A stretch of 64,000 nucleotides of DNA from the NCBI RefSeq assembly GCF_000801105.2, contig NC_079512.1, positions 39,511,848-39,575,847 of the forward strand. The letters are read 5' to 3'. Positions 12,412 through 25,499 of the stretch are shown here, piece by piece (the stretch's first letter is position 1; every line of letters begins with the position of its first letter). A program made the position numbers and the translations under genes. The DNA is from Raphanus sativus (Eukaryota > Streptophyta > Magnoliopsida > Brassicales > Brassicaceae). Under the pieces are notes generated by a model, which was given only the letters and a program-made list of their open reading frames with translations, searched no databases and was not told where the DNA came from.

Positions 12412-14463
12412 TTTCTTCTTCTTTTCGTTCTTGAGATTGAACTGCTGTGACAAGAAAGATTTAGTGTGGTGAGAGAGGTTTAGAGAGAAAAAAACAATGG
12501 GTGAAGAATCAACTTAATTTATACACATGCATGTAATCCCCCATATGTGATCATCTTTCTATCTCTTTATTTAATTTTATTCTGTTTATTGGTCTTATAC
12601 GGAGATATATCTTTTTTTTAACTTGTTATCATCTACTTCTTCTGCCTATTAATTTTCAAACCTTAGGTTGGTCTAATAATTTTGGCTCTTCTTTTGTCGT
12701 TACTGCAGCAACATATATGAACGAACTAGTAACATTTATAAATAGCTAATGGATAAGTCGGCGTTATTTAGGCACACTCAACCGTTCTTTGCAGTCGCAA
12801 CATGTGAACTCGATTAATAAATTCTATCATACTTTGTTACTCTTTTTGTTACTCTTTTCTTACAATGACAGTATCTAACATGGGAATGACATGCAACGTT
12901 CGTGGCCAGACATTTTTCATTTGATCCAATATATATAAAACTGAACCTGCATTACATCAAAAAATAAACGACCGACGTATATCTAACTAGCTAGAGTGAA
13001 ATTCAATACTTGATTTATTAAAAAAGTTCATACTAATAGTAAGTTTGCACGTGACATTCTCCAAAAACTAGGCCAGCAGAGATACATGACCATTAATCAT
13101 ACATTATATGTTTATACTTGGTATTTATTTATGTTAATTTGTAGTATTAGTGGGTGTAATTAGATGGTGCATGGGTCAAAGCGACTTGGACAGACAAGTG
13201 GTGACAAAGAAGATCGGAGCGGTCTATTGACTACGCTTTTATGATATCTCACATGCCCTCACATTTTGTTTTTCATTTTCTATTCCTTTTTGTACTGGCT
13301 AATTTAATTCTTACCTAAACCTCCATTGGTCCAGTGCGCACTCTCTGTAATCTGTATCTAGGATAACGGGATACTGGTGTCATTATACTATGATTAAGCT
13401 TTGAGTAGGTTGTATATAAAATCTTATTATAAGATTAAAATTCTCAGTTATTTTTCTTGCAAGTGTTTGGAAGTGATCTATGTGCTTCGCACCCATGCCA
13501 TGTAAGTTCAAATACTCTAAGAAAATAAGAACAAAAAAGAAGATTTGATTGATATTATAACATAGGAAATTCTAAATAGCTATCAAAATCAGGCATGCAT
13601 GTGGGCACGTGTGCGCGTAAAAAACGAAATACGCAAGGTTCAACAAATTCATACATGTGCGCACGTGCAAGAACACGCACTTCGACCAACTACACATTTC
13701 TGCAAAGTTAGGCTCTTAAATGTGTCACCTTCTGATCCCTTTGCTGATAATTCCTATGCTCCCGACTTCGATGTTCCCGTCCTACCATGTGTTCTCTTCG
13801 CCTTTTTCACTTCCTTTCACATTTGTGTGTTTGTTTGTTAATTTGTTTTCCAAGAGTTGTAGAGTTAAATCTCTTTTGCCTGAGAGAGAAAGAGAGAGAG
13901 AGAGAGAGAGTTTTAGCTTGACAACAAGAAATTTAAGTTGTATAGGGAATCAAAAATGTTAAAGTTCAGGTGTGGAATTTTTTTGTTCTTTTGCTTACCG
14001 ATTGGAGATCGGTAAGATCCGATCATAATCAATCTTATTACTTGGGGAAACATGATTTATTTAGTGAAATAAAACTCGGATGTAGAAACCACATAATTAG
14101 ATATTTAATTTAGTAAAGGCATTTTTCATGTGTAGATGTTAAAAGGAAGATAATTCTGCTCTGTATATAGAAATGTTCCTTTATGATTTTTAGATGACTT
14201 TTCAAATTTAATTCCATCATGGTGTTTATTTCATCATGATAATCTTATAGATAGGTCACTTTTAAAGGTTAATCATTAAATACAACTCTCTAACCACCCG
14301 ACGTTGACCCATTAGTTACCTCCAAGCACAAACTGGTGGATAATTAAGTTCTTTACCAGGGGATGACTAACATTAAAGTTGTAATGTCCATGCAAGAATG
14401 AGACATCTTCTTCATTCTGGGGTCCACCATGAAAATATTTAAATTCTCCTAAGGTTTTTGGTT
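12412..14463. other. SOFL5 upstream region
   Basis: Upstream of the minus-strand SOFL5 gene. It contains two CACGTG G-boxes at 13606-13611 and 13662-13667 inside purine/pyrimidine-alternating stretches, and a GA microsatellite at about 13884-13910. No gene is supported. Confidence 0.5.
13884..13910. repeat. GA microsatellite
   Basis: GA/AG dinucleotide run of about 27 bases with one interruption (GAGAGAAAGAGAGAG and on). Simple sequence only. Confidence 0.85.
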
Positions 14464-14726
14464 TCACTCCATGATGATCAACTTGTCAATTACATTTCCT
14501 GTCAGCGTATCAAAACCAGACACATCGGTTCCTGCAAATATTATGATGCCTTCCACCACAGGATGCAAATACGCTTACCTGAGAACCTCTTCCGTGTATG
14601 CTGCCTGTAAACCAGATTTTATGATAATGATAATGAATAAGATAGATAAAGGCTTTCTTGTAAGACAAGGAAGTTGATGGCAGACCTGATTAGGGTATTT
14701 ACGCATTTCAGGCTCTATAAGCAATA
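14464..14726 (-). pseudogene. GH10 xylanase 3' fragment, copy A
   Basis: Remnant of a plant glycosyl hydrolase family 10 gene. On the minus strand, a short exon (LLIEPEMRKYPNQ) ends at a GT donor near 14686, an intron of about 80 bp ends in ACAG near 14604, and the next exon starts AAYTEEVLR. The following codon is TAA where the family has Glu, and the frame then continues AYLHPVVEGIIIFAG, TDVSGFDTLTGNVIDKL and stops. The family normally has about nine more residues between FDxLT and TGxVIDKL, so there is also an in-frame deletion. The upstream end is interrupted by the Helitron at 14727. It lies where Arabidopsis has its GH10 cluster (AT4G33810-33860), so this is probably all that survives of that cluster here. 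Confidence 0.8.
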
Positions 14727-16337
14727 CTAGATTTTGACCCGCCCTTGAAAGGGCGGGTATTATTTTCACTTTTATAAAATATATCATTTGTTTGTAATTA
14801 TTGAATGTTTTTATCTTATTAAAATCTTCTTTATAATAAGTTCGACATATAGATTCTCTCTGATAAACTATGTGTTTTTTGGCTTTATTTAATTCTCTCT
14901 CTAATAAATATATTTATTTGGCTTGTTGTTAAAATAAATAATTTTAGAACGCAAATGTATAATACTTTTATATTGATATTTTGTTTAAACAATGTGACAT
15001 ATTTCTATATTAATTAAATATTTACATTGTAATTTAATTTTTTATACAAATAAACATATTTGTGTAGTTTGTTGTTAAAAAAATGATTTTGAATGCAAAT
15101 GTACAGTATTTTTATATTGATTTTTTTGTTATGTGAAACCATTATTTTTTGTTCAAATATAAATCATTTTCAAATACTTTCGTTATTTGAATATTTTTAG
15201 TTTTCTATACATCAGAACAAAATTCATACAGATCCGGGGGATTCAATTTGAAACTCACACATAAATTTATATCCAAACATGGCCTAATATCAAAACCAAA
15301 AAAATATATACCCGAAAAAATTGACCAGTACTTAAATGGGTACCAAATATTTATTTCTAACGGATTCTGTAAACAAATAAAAAATATTTTATGTGTTCGG
15401 CTAAATTAAGTGAAATATAAAATTTTATTCAGTAATATTTGTAAAATATTAATAATGATCAATATATGAATATCGATTTGTTTCAATAAGTTATGGAATT
15501 GTAATTAATGAATTTAAATTGATTTGAAATGCAGTGGTAGAATCTGTAAATAAAAAAAATACAAAAAAGAAGTGCCTAAAAAGAAATATCAAAACCCAAA
15601 AAATATATACCCGAAAGAAACGACCCGTACCTAAATGGATACATGAATGTATATGCATAACTGATTTTGTAAACAAATAGAAAATATTTTTTTGTGCTTG
15701 GCTAAATGAATATTTACTAATATTTTTACAATATTAATAATGATCAACATATGAATATCGATTTGTTTAGATAATTTTTGAAGTTTTAATTAATCAATTT
15801 AAATTGATTTTAAATGCAATGGTAGAATCTATAAATAAAAAAACACAAAAAGGAAATACTAAAAAGAAATTTCAAAACCAAAAAATCTATACCCGAAAGA
15901 AACGACTCGTACCTAAATGGGTATCCGAATGTTTATGCCTAACTGATTTTGTAAAAAATAAAAAAAAAATATTTTTATGTGATTGGCTAAAATAGATGAA
16001 ATATTTTTTAATAGTAATTTTACATATTAATAATGATCAATATATGGAGACATCAATTTGTTTAGATAAGTTTGGAATTATAATTAATTAATTTAAATTA
16101 ATTTTAAATGTAGTGGTAAAATCTGTAAATAAAAAAATTACAAAAAGGAAATACCTAATTTTTTATAAATGCAATGACTAAATGTGTAAATAAAAGAAAG
16201 TAAATATACTGCTATCCATGTTTCCAAACAATTCTCATTTAATATTGTTATCCATGTTTCCAAACAAACCTCATTTTTAAACTGCAATTCATGTTTCCAA
16301 ACACTCCGATTTTGTACTTCAACTTTAATAATATAGA
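14727..16337 (-). mobile_element. Non-autonomous Helitron inserted in the GH10 remnant
   Basis: On the minus strand the element begins TCTATATTATTAAAG at 16337 and ends CTAG at 14727, with a perfect hairpin CCCGCCCTTTCAAGGGCGGG eight bases inside the 3' end. It lies between A 14726 and T 16338. The tandem duplicate at 16525-16963 keeps the uninterrupted sequence CAATATAGG, an empty site that confirms both borders and the A/T target. The interior has no RepHel gene but holds a roughly 290-bp unit repeated three times. The 5' subterminal zone repeats ATCCATGTTTCCAAACAA-like motifs at 16214-16302. Confidence 0.9.
15285..16140. repeat. Three tandem copies of a ~290-bp unit inside the Helitron
   Basis: Each unit starts near TCAAAACC followed by ATACCCGAAA and continues through ACCTAAATGGGTA-like and GATCAATATATG motifs to an A-rich end. 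Starts are near 15291, 15588 and 15872, giving periods of about 297 and 284. Copies have diverged by substitutions and small indels. A partial fourth end lies near 16138. Confidence 0.8.
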
Positions 16338-16508
16338 TAGGCATGGCAAACCTTGTGAGCCTAGAAATTGGCGGGCTTAACATATATGGACCAAACTAAA
16401 AGGCCTGCTTACAACTCTAACCAATTCTCAAAACATTTGATTATGTAAAAGGCCCTGTTAAAACACCTTTACTTGTAAACACATTTTGTAGACAGAGTTT
16501 AGCTGCGT
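16338..16508. repeat. Right part of tandem unit A (after the Helitron)
   Basis: Starts TAGGCATGGCAAACC and matches 16793-16963 closely, ending in GACAGAGTTTAGCTGCG in both copies. With 14484-14726 it makes a unit of about 414 bp once the Helitron is removed. Confidence 0.85.
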
Positions 16509-16524
16509 ATCAAAACCAGACACA

Positions 16525-16963
16525 TGTCAATTACATTTCCTGTCAGCGTATCAAAACCAGACACATCGGGTCCTGCAAGTATTATGATGCCTTCCACAAC
16601 AGGATGCAAATACGCTTACCTGAGAACCTCTTCCATGTATGCTGCCTGTAAAGGAATCGAATTAGTAAACCAGATTTTATGATAATGATAATGAACAAGA
16701 TGGAGAAAGGCTTTCTTGTGAGACAAGGAAGTTGATGGCAGACCTGATTAGGGCATTTACGCATTTCAGGCTCTGTAAGCAATAATGCAATATAGGCGAG
16801 GCAAACCTTGTGAGCCTAGAAATTGGCGGGCTTAATATATATGGGCCAAACTAAAAGGCCTTCTTACAACTCTAACCTATTCTGAAAACATTTGATTATA
16901 TAAAAGGCCCTGTTAAAACACCTTTACTTATAAACACATTTTGTAGACAGAGTTTAGCTGCGT
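16525..16963 (-). pseudogene. GH10 xylanase 3' fragment, copy B (tandem duplicate, empty Helitron site)
   Basis: Second copy of the GH10 remnant. It contains the same two exon pieces (LLTEPEMRKCPNQ; AAYMEEVLR), the same TAA in place of Glu, and AYLHPVVEGIIILAG followed by PDVSGFD. The 3' end stops after TGNVID, losing the last codons kept in copy A. Its intron keeps about 17 bases missing from copy A. The junction between copies holds an extra piece TATCAAAACCAGACACAT at 16508-16525, which also occurs within the unit. The shared nonsense codon means the gene was already dead when it was duplicated. The Helitron is absent, so it inserted in copy A after the duplication, unless precisely lost. 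Confidence 0.8.
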
Positions 16964-17133
16964 TATACAAGTTTTCGTTTGAAAAACAACACACAATCAT
17001 ATTGTAGTGTCAAATCACTGTAAATGGTGATGATGGATATACAAAATGAGAATCACAAACTCATAGTAGAATCCAGAAGATATAAAACTGTAAGATGGAA
17101 AGAGAGAGAGTGAGAAGAGAATCATCAAATGGT

Positions 17134-18688
<1,555 letters not shown>

Positions 18689-19457
18689 CTTCTCTCTCTT
18701 CTCTATCTCTCTGTATCTTCGTCGAAGTGAGTGTGGGAGATGGTGAAGAAGAGGGAAGAAGCGGGAAGTTTATAGGATATGACGGATATGCCCTCCTTGC
18801 TCGTAAAGTAGTTTGTTACTGATCGGTCAGTTAAGCTTCCGTGAGGGGCTTTGTTCGCGAGGCCGTTGGGATCCGGTGTTTTGAGTGTACGGTACACCGA
18901 GTGCTAATGACAAGTTGCGACCGTAAAACTAATTATTTGGGCCCGAGTAAGATATGGGCTTCATAGGACGACAAGGTCCACTAGAGTCTTTTTTTTTTCA
19001 TCAAGGTCCGCTAGAGACTAGGATGTAGTCATGAGTCCATGACATAAATTGGTACTTCCGTCCTTGGACTTTCTATTTTTCGATCGAGTGCGTATTTGTA
19101 AAAAAAAAAGTGGCCTATACAAATATTTAGTAACTATTATAGATACTCATGATTTTTGAAATTATAAAAATATTTAGGATTTGAAAGTGAAAAAAAAAAC
19201 ATAGTGGAGAGAGAGTACAGAAGGAGAAACGGTAGTTGTTTGTGGCTTTGGTATGAAATTATGAAATAATAACAATTAATAATACAACTTACAGGAATAT
19301 ATGATATGATCAAAACTGATATTTATCTAATTACTATTTACATTAATAAATAATAAAACCGTAGGACATGAGGAAAAAATACTATGACTTGTTCTTACTA
19401 TATATGTAATGAATATGTAAATTAATAAAGATTTTAAAATAACATTTGGATTCAAAA
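18689..19457. other. PER48 upstream region
   Basis: Probable PER48 promoter. No gene or clear transposon ends are seen before the SINE at 19458. Confidence 0.45.
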
Positions 19458-19685
19458 AGAAGAGGTCTTGTGGTCAAGTGACAGTGGATGGGCCTGGGAT
19501 GCTAACACGTTTCAGGTTCGATCTTTCTGCCATGCGAAACTAAGTCACTTTATTCTGTTCACCTAACGCGAATATAGGTCCATACTTTAGGATCCATTTG
19601 AATGCTCTGGAGAAAGAATCCATCCGCGGGCTTGCGACTCCCCTGGATTCAACCAGGCTAAAAATATTTTTTTTCAAAAAAAGAC
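19458..19685 (+). mobile_element. tRNA-derived SINE with 16-bp target duplication
   Basis: The body is flanked by the perfect direct repeat ACATTTGGATTCAAAA at 19442-19457 and 19686-19701. Near the 5' end there is a tRNA-like A box (TGGTCAAGTGACAGTGG) and a B box (AGGTTCGATCTTTC) with typical spacing. The 3' part has a short stem (CCCTGGATTCAACCAGG) and an AT-rich tail. It is non-coding and copied by LINE machinery. Confidence 0.85.
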
Positions 19686-19979
19686 ACATTTGGATTCAAA
19701 AGAGAATGGCATTTTTATGTAGCTGTTAACATCAAAAGAAAATTCTCAACTAAGAAAATTCTCAACTATAAAAAACAAATATCATATAATATGAACCCGT
19801 TGACAAAATTATAAAAGTATACTACAAGCCAAAATCAATTGAGATAGATAGTTTATGATTTATGAAGTGACCTACATCCAAAGTCAAACTCTACTTTAAT
19901 TAATAGCCATTAATGTCAATTTTCCAGCTTCTTATGATAAAGGCAACCGTACAACTTACACATAACTTTACTTGGAATA

Positions 19980-20530
19980 TACTTCCTTCGTTTTAAGATA
20001 ATTGTCCGACACTTTTTGAAAAAAAATTATAGCCATGTTCTTTTACAAGACGCTGTTTCAGCGGCTTGCGGCTTTTGCGGCGAAATGTATAACTGTTTTT
20101 GTCTTCATTAATCTCAAGAGTAATACCGGCAGCTAGGCTTTTGCCTATCAAAAATAATCGCAGCGTTCATCCATCCGCCGCTACTTATAACAGTGTCATA
20201 GTCAACACCAGAAACCTTCACGAAAATGATCGCCGAGTCAGTTTGATTAATTTTCTACCATTTTTTTTTATTTTGATGTTCAGTTTTTGGCTGCAAGCAG
20301 CTGCGTCCGCGTCTTGTAAAAGAACATGGCTATAATTGACTAGTATATTTTTATTTAATGTATAACTAATAGAATAAAAATAATTTAAATAAAAACTATT
20401 GGTTATTTAAAAAAGTGAAAAATAGATTTAATATACAAAATTATATTAAATTTGTAGAATGATATTTATTTTGAAAAAAATGATACTTATTATGAAACAA
20501 AAAAATATCATATATGTTATGAATGGAGTA
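19980..20530. mobile_element. Mariner/Stowaway-like MITE (outer, split by another MITE)
   Basis: The left end TACTTCCTTCGTTTTAAG and the complement of the right end TACTCCATTCATAACA fit the common ACTCC(C/T)TCCGTT MITE family, with TA at both borders. The element is interrupted by the foldback at 20028-20334. Divergent ends make the right border approximate. Confidence 0.5.
20028..20334. mobile_element. Foldback MITE nested in the outer MITE
   Basis: Perfect terminal inverted repeats of about 26 bp: TAGCCATGTTCTTTTACAAG at the left and its complement at the right, with the match continuing weakly inward (GACGC, CTTGCGGC). Length is about 307 bp with no coding potential. It lies inside the element at 19980-20530, so it inserted later. 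Confidence 0.85.
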
Positions 20531-22882
20531 TACAACCTATTATAATATAGTTGACCTCTCTTTTAAATAGTTCAATCCTATTGTCAAAAAAAGTTAAATC
20601 GTTTTGTAACCTTTTCTTACAACCATAAACTTCAAAATGTTTTGTTTCTGAGTACTTGATTTTTATTAACTTGGAACTTTTAACAAATATAATTTTATCA
20701 GATATCAATATATATTTTAAATATCTATAAGTCTGTGAATAAGTTACAAATATATATAAGTAAAACTTATATTTTAAATCTGAAAATATTTATTAAATAA
20801 ATTTTGATACAATAAATATTTCATAATCATTTTTGAATTTGGATAAAACTGTGGAGTATATTGTTCATGTCATGAAACTATGAATAAGAAACTGACATAA
20901 TTTAGTTCAAAACAAGAAAAAAGAAACTGACAGAACTTTGATGATATAAATTAATTAAGAATTCGTAAATTACTTTTCAAAGCTGTAAAACAATAGTTCT
21001 AATAGTTGAAAAAAATAAAACAGTTGTAATGTTTCTTAAAACATTAATTAAGTATCTATAAAATATAAAAACCAAGTATCAGATATTGATTGCCTGAATA
21101 AGATTGATTGCTGATAATATTATAGAGTGGAAAAGGGATATGCTGTTCTAGTTACTTTTAAATGTTTGAGGCTATGTGATATTTTATATTCAAACGCTGC
21201 TAGGGAATATCTGAATTCTTTAAAAAATGTAAGGAATAGTTATTATTTTCATATATAGGAGGGTCTTGTTGTTCAAAAAAAAAAAAATAGGAGGGTCTAA
21301 ATACAGCTATTGCAATTTGCATGGGAACAATTATATTCAATAGAAGAAAAAATCCGTAGAATCAGTATACTGGCATATTTCATTGTAAGAATTCTTAAAC
21401 TATACATGAACCTTTAAATAAAAACTATGCATGAACCATGAATTGGTCTTCTTCGTGAATACGTGTGAGAATGAAACATGTTGCGGCCGAAATTTTTAAG
21501 TGGCCATATTCATTGTTCATACGATTCCTTTTGGTCTGGACTGGACGACACATGTAAACAACACCGTACCATATATTTGGCTAACCGACTGCTTAATTAG
21601 AAGTTCCATAGCGGTAAAAGCATTACCAAGTGCCCTTCTACTTTTATTTTTAAATGGTGACTAGAGTAACATCTCTTACAATTTCTATTTTATTTCTCAC
21701 TTTAAAAAAATGGAATTACTCTAAAAATAGAATAATAATTTATTTTTGCTCATTATTTTATGTTTTACTCAAATAATATTAAAATAAAATGTAACTCCAC
21801 TATGAAGTTATTATATTTTGTATAAGCCACAAAACAAATTTATACATTATAGCCTCTCTATATCTTCATGTCCATGTTGCAAAGATCTTATGAGCATTTA
21901 GTATTCACAATACAACTAATTTTGTAATGTAGTATGTTTTTATTTATGGTGAATCAAACGTTAGATGATAAAAATGGATAAAATAGAGATTATCCATTTC
22001 TCTATTTTTACTTATAAAATAGAAATAAGTTTCTCTCCAATGTATTCCTTTATTTTTACTTTTATAAAGAAATATTTTCAAAATATTCTATTTTAATTTT
22101 ACAATAAGCATCTTTTATTTATAAAAGTTGATAATTAATCTATTTATTTTTAATTTTAAAAGATTTTCATAAAATTATGAATTTTTAAACTAAATTTATA
22201 TTAAAAGACAATTATGTAAATAAAAATATAATTTTATTTTTACAAAACTGTATTTCTCTATAAAATTATTATTTGGTTATAAATATAAAAATTTAAAAGT
22301 TAATTGACTATTTTGAAAATAAAAAAATTATGACTCTATAATAAAGATATAACAAAGATAGAATCTATTATAGCATATAGAAGTGAAAATAGCAATGAGT
22401 TGGACACATTTCCAACATGAAGTATGAGACCTGCATATTTCTGATTGCACATTGTATTCAACTATAAAAAATATTTAGTTACTTTCTTGTCGAAGAAAAA
22501 CAAGTTTGTAGAGTTATAATTAGCACATAGTTAAATACTACAGGTTGCCCAAAAAAGTCAAAAGATTACCTAACTTCGGTTTCCTTTTATTTATCGCTCC
22601 GGTTGTTTTTCTTCTCTTTGTTTTTAGATGTTGATGTTTCATGGTAGTTGACTGTATATCATAATCAATGCATTCTGGTTGTCATCATGATGTTTATTGG
22701 CTCGAATGTTTATTGAGAAACGGAATATAAAATTGGAATGTAATATACAAAAATCGAATATGACTTCATTCTCTCACATTGAACATGGTACGAGAAATTT
22801 AATCGCGCTCGTTCAAAGGCGGAAAATGTTTCAAATGAGTAAAACATTACAAAAATCCATCTAAAAACAAGATCCGTGTGCA
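20531..22882. other. Intergenic DNA between RSL2 3' end and the MITE cluster
   Basis: Very AT-rich. The 21.65-22.4 kb part has CTCTAAAAATAGAATAAT-like and TCTCCAATGTATTCC motifs shared with MITEs at 45 kb and 57.5 kb, so it is probably degraded MITE DNA. No gene is supported. Confidence 0.4.
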
Positions 22883-24408
22883 TCATCTCGGTAAGTTAAG
22901 GCCAATGTCCATTCCGTTGAAAGCAATCGGCGCATACATCCATTGATCATCAGAGCTTAATAACTGCGTAGTTATAAAGTTTTATTTTAAATTAGATCGT
23001 TTTCAGGTAACACACTAGTACACGTCAAACATTAAAATCAAAACCCCTCCTTACCTTAATTTGAAGCTGCAAAAATTTGACGTAATGAACGGCTTCCTCA
23101 AGCATTGTACTGATATCGACCTGTTACATATTTAAGAAATTATATAGCGTTCGCTGTAAAATAAATTGCATGCAAAGAACCATATCATCTGCATCTGTTA
23201 ATCGTTTGCATGCTTCTTTACCTTTGTTCCATTCGGGACGAGGTTTTGCAAAATCCTTAGTCTCTCGTTAATCCTTTCTCTTCTTTTCTGCACGACCAAA
23301 CAAAAAGATCAGGTTTTGTCACGTTTTTTAACTCCCCCAAACAAAAAGAAAATATAATTAAAAACCCTAAAACTTTTTGACTTTTATCAAGATAAAAATA
23401 TTTACCCTTGCGTAGAGGCTTTGAGGGTCGGTGGCAGCACCACGACTGGCCCTGGTCTTGCCGTTTAGGTTGAGGGCCTTGGAGGCATCTTCGTCCTCTT
23501 CTCCTCCAATGTCCTGAGAAGGGCACTGTGATTCTTCCTCAGAACAGAAAGTGGTGCTTGAGTTCTGTCTACTCATCATAGCCCCACTCTTTCTTCTCTT
23601 CACCTTCTCACCTTCTTCCTCTTCTCCTGACTCATTGTTGTTATCACAAGTCATCTCTATGCTTTTCTGGCCCCTCTTACCCACTTTTGCTCTTTTGTTT
23701 TTCTGAATCCATCACAAAAACCATTTATACAATATTAGTCGATAAACCATGTCACTATCATATATATCTAATTTTGTGGAATATTTTTGATGCAATCAAA
23801 TAGATAAATTCCATTAACTTTAACCCTCTAGATACAACTAGTCAGGGGCCTTTTAAACCAGTAAAACTTACATCAGTAGATGTCGCACGTGATCTCTTCT
23901 TGGAACCGGTGAGGGATCTATGATGGTCAGTAGTAGTCTCGGATTGCAACATACTCTCCTCGTCATCGTGGTTCTCCACGACAGTTTCCAACGGCAAAAG
24001 AGTCTTTCCAGATGAGTATTTCTCAACGTCACACTCACTTGTCTCCTCACCAACAAGAAATGAGTTGGTGTTGATGGTCACATCTTCCATCCTAAAGCCC
24101 ATTGACCCATTGGTATGTTCTTCAACCGCGGGCGGTACCACTGCGTAGTATCCCCTGTTCCCAACGCTGTAGCTGCTGCTCTCCCCAGAGAAACCGAAGC
24201 TACTGGCTTCATGCATAAGGGTAAGGTGGTTGTGATTAGAACCAAGGCTCCAATACAAGCCCTGCTGGTCTCCACCTTCTGTGCCAGAGGATGAGCCGGT
24301 GCCAGGGTGATCGTAGGAAGCAAGGAGCTGGTTCATGAAATCTGTTTCTTCAGTTGCATATGTGTACATTCCTCCGAGGTTGTTGCTCCATTCTCCCATA
24401 GCTTCCAT
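22883..24408 (-). CDS. RSL2: bHLH transcription factor RSL2 (root hair defective 6-like 2)
   Basis: Class II RSL bHLH factor that promotes root-hair outgrowth downstream of RHD6/RSL1. Five minus-strand exons (24408-23872, 23702-23406, 23287-23222, 23120-23055, 22963-22883) join in frame to 348 residues, close to the Arabidopsis protein. The acidic, Ser-rich N-terminal half begins [13 protein letters not shown]. The bHLH lies at about residues 265-325: [20 protein letters not shown] for the basic region and helix 1, then [20 protein letters not shown] for the loop and helix 2. The tail ends MDIGLNLPR. The conserved Glu and Arg for E-box contact (RERINER) are present. The two 66-bp exons are typical for the family. 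PER48 lies next to it, as in Arabidopsis. Confidence 0.93.
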
Positions 24409-25499
24409 TTTATTTTTGTTATTAACTTAAGCGTCTTAATTGAGATTATCTTAATTAAGAAGATAGGTTAGTTTTGTTTGTTGGAAGTCTTGTGAGAACT
24501 GAGGGAATTTGGGACATGAGTTGGGATGTTTATATAGAACATGATAGATAGTGGATAAATCATAAATGCAACACTTATGTCACAAATTACAATCATCTCT
24601 CTAAATTAATTTATAATAAATAATCAAGTCCCGGAATATCATAGAGATCGACAGCTAAATGGTGGGCTCTATACTACTTGGTCTTCAAACCATACTTTTG
24701 TCGTTTCTCGTTTATACTTAATGCATTTCCAGTTATATTATTGCTTAGCTTAATACATTAGTACATACTTGTTAATTAAACACCTAAATATTAAGTAAAA
24801 CAAAAAAAAAATATAGTCGGATGATATACCTGAATTTTGATTTATGACCGATCATTAATAATGCAGAAAGCATGATTTTGGCGGTATTCACAGTACACAT
24901 GATGTGTTTTTAATAGAATTTTGGGATAACAAACTGGGGAAGCTCACTAGATTCTTCGACTTCAAAGTAGGTTATATCTTATTTAGGATTAGGTTTACGT
25001 TTTACAAAAGCTTTCAACTACTCCATTGAGTTCCATCTTTTTTTTTATAACTTCGTTGAGTTCCATCTTTAAAAGATACATATGATACCTTCAAATATTT
25101 TCGTTAATAGTAGTTTAATCTGCCGTGATATAGCAAATACATATTTTAGTTTAATAGGTAAAATATTTTATTTTTATAATATTCTACGTATCTTCAGAAT
25201 ATTCCTGTCAGTTGATAAAATGTGTGTATTTTATTTTAAAGTAGTATTAACATTAACCAATTTCATACTTTACATAACTAACAAATAATCTAAATGGGTA
25301 TATGGGAGGATAATTATATGTTCTTCCCGTTCATCAATTGAAAAAGATGCATCTAGTTGCCTAGAGATCTTATGCAATATTTTTTCTTTATCAGATAAAA
25401 GGGGTAGAATCAGAATTAGGAAACGCACCACAAAAGGGATTACAGGTAGGAAAAACTGACAGTTTGACAAATGATCAACAAACATAAAGCTGGGAAAAT
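24409..25499. other. RSL2 upstream region
   Basis: Non-coding DNA upstream of RSL2; probable promoter. No RHE-type element was confidently picked out by eye. No gene is seen. Confidence 0.45.

Noticed and set aside
14541..14580. A tiny intron in the GH10 remnant using the GTAAGC after VLR
   Set aside because: It would be about 40 bp and would remove residues (AYLHPVVEGIII) that match the GH10 family; a Glu-to-stop change explains the data better.
15285..16140. CRISPR-like or satellite array
   Set aside because: Only three long diverged units within a Helitron; no short repeat-spacer structure.
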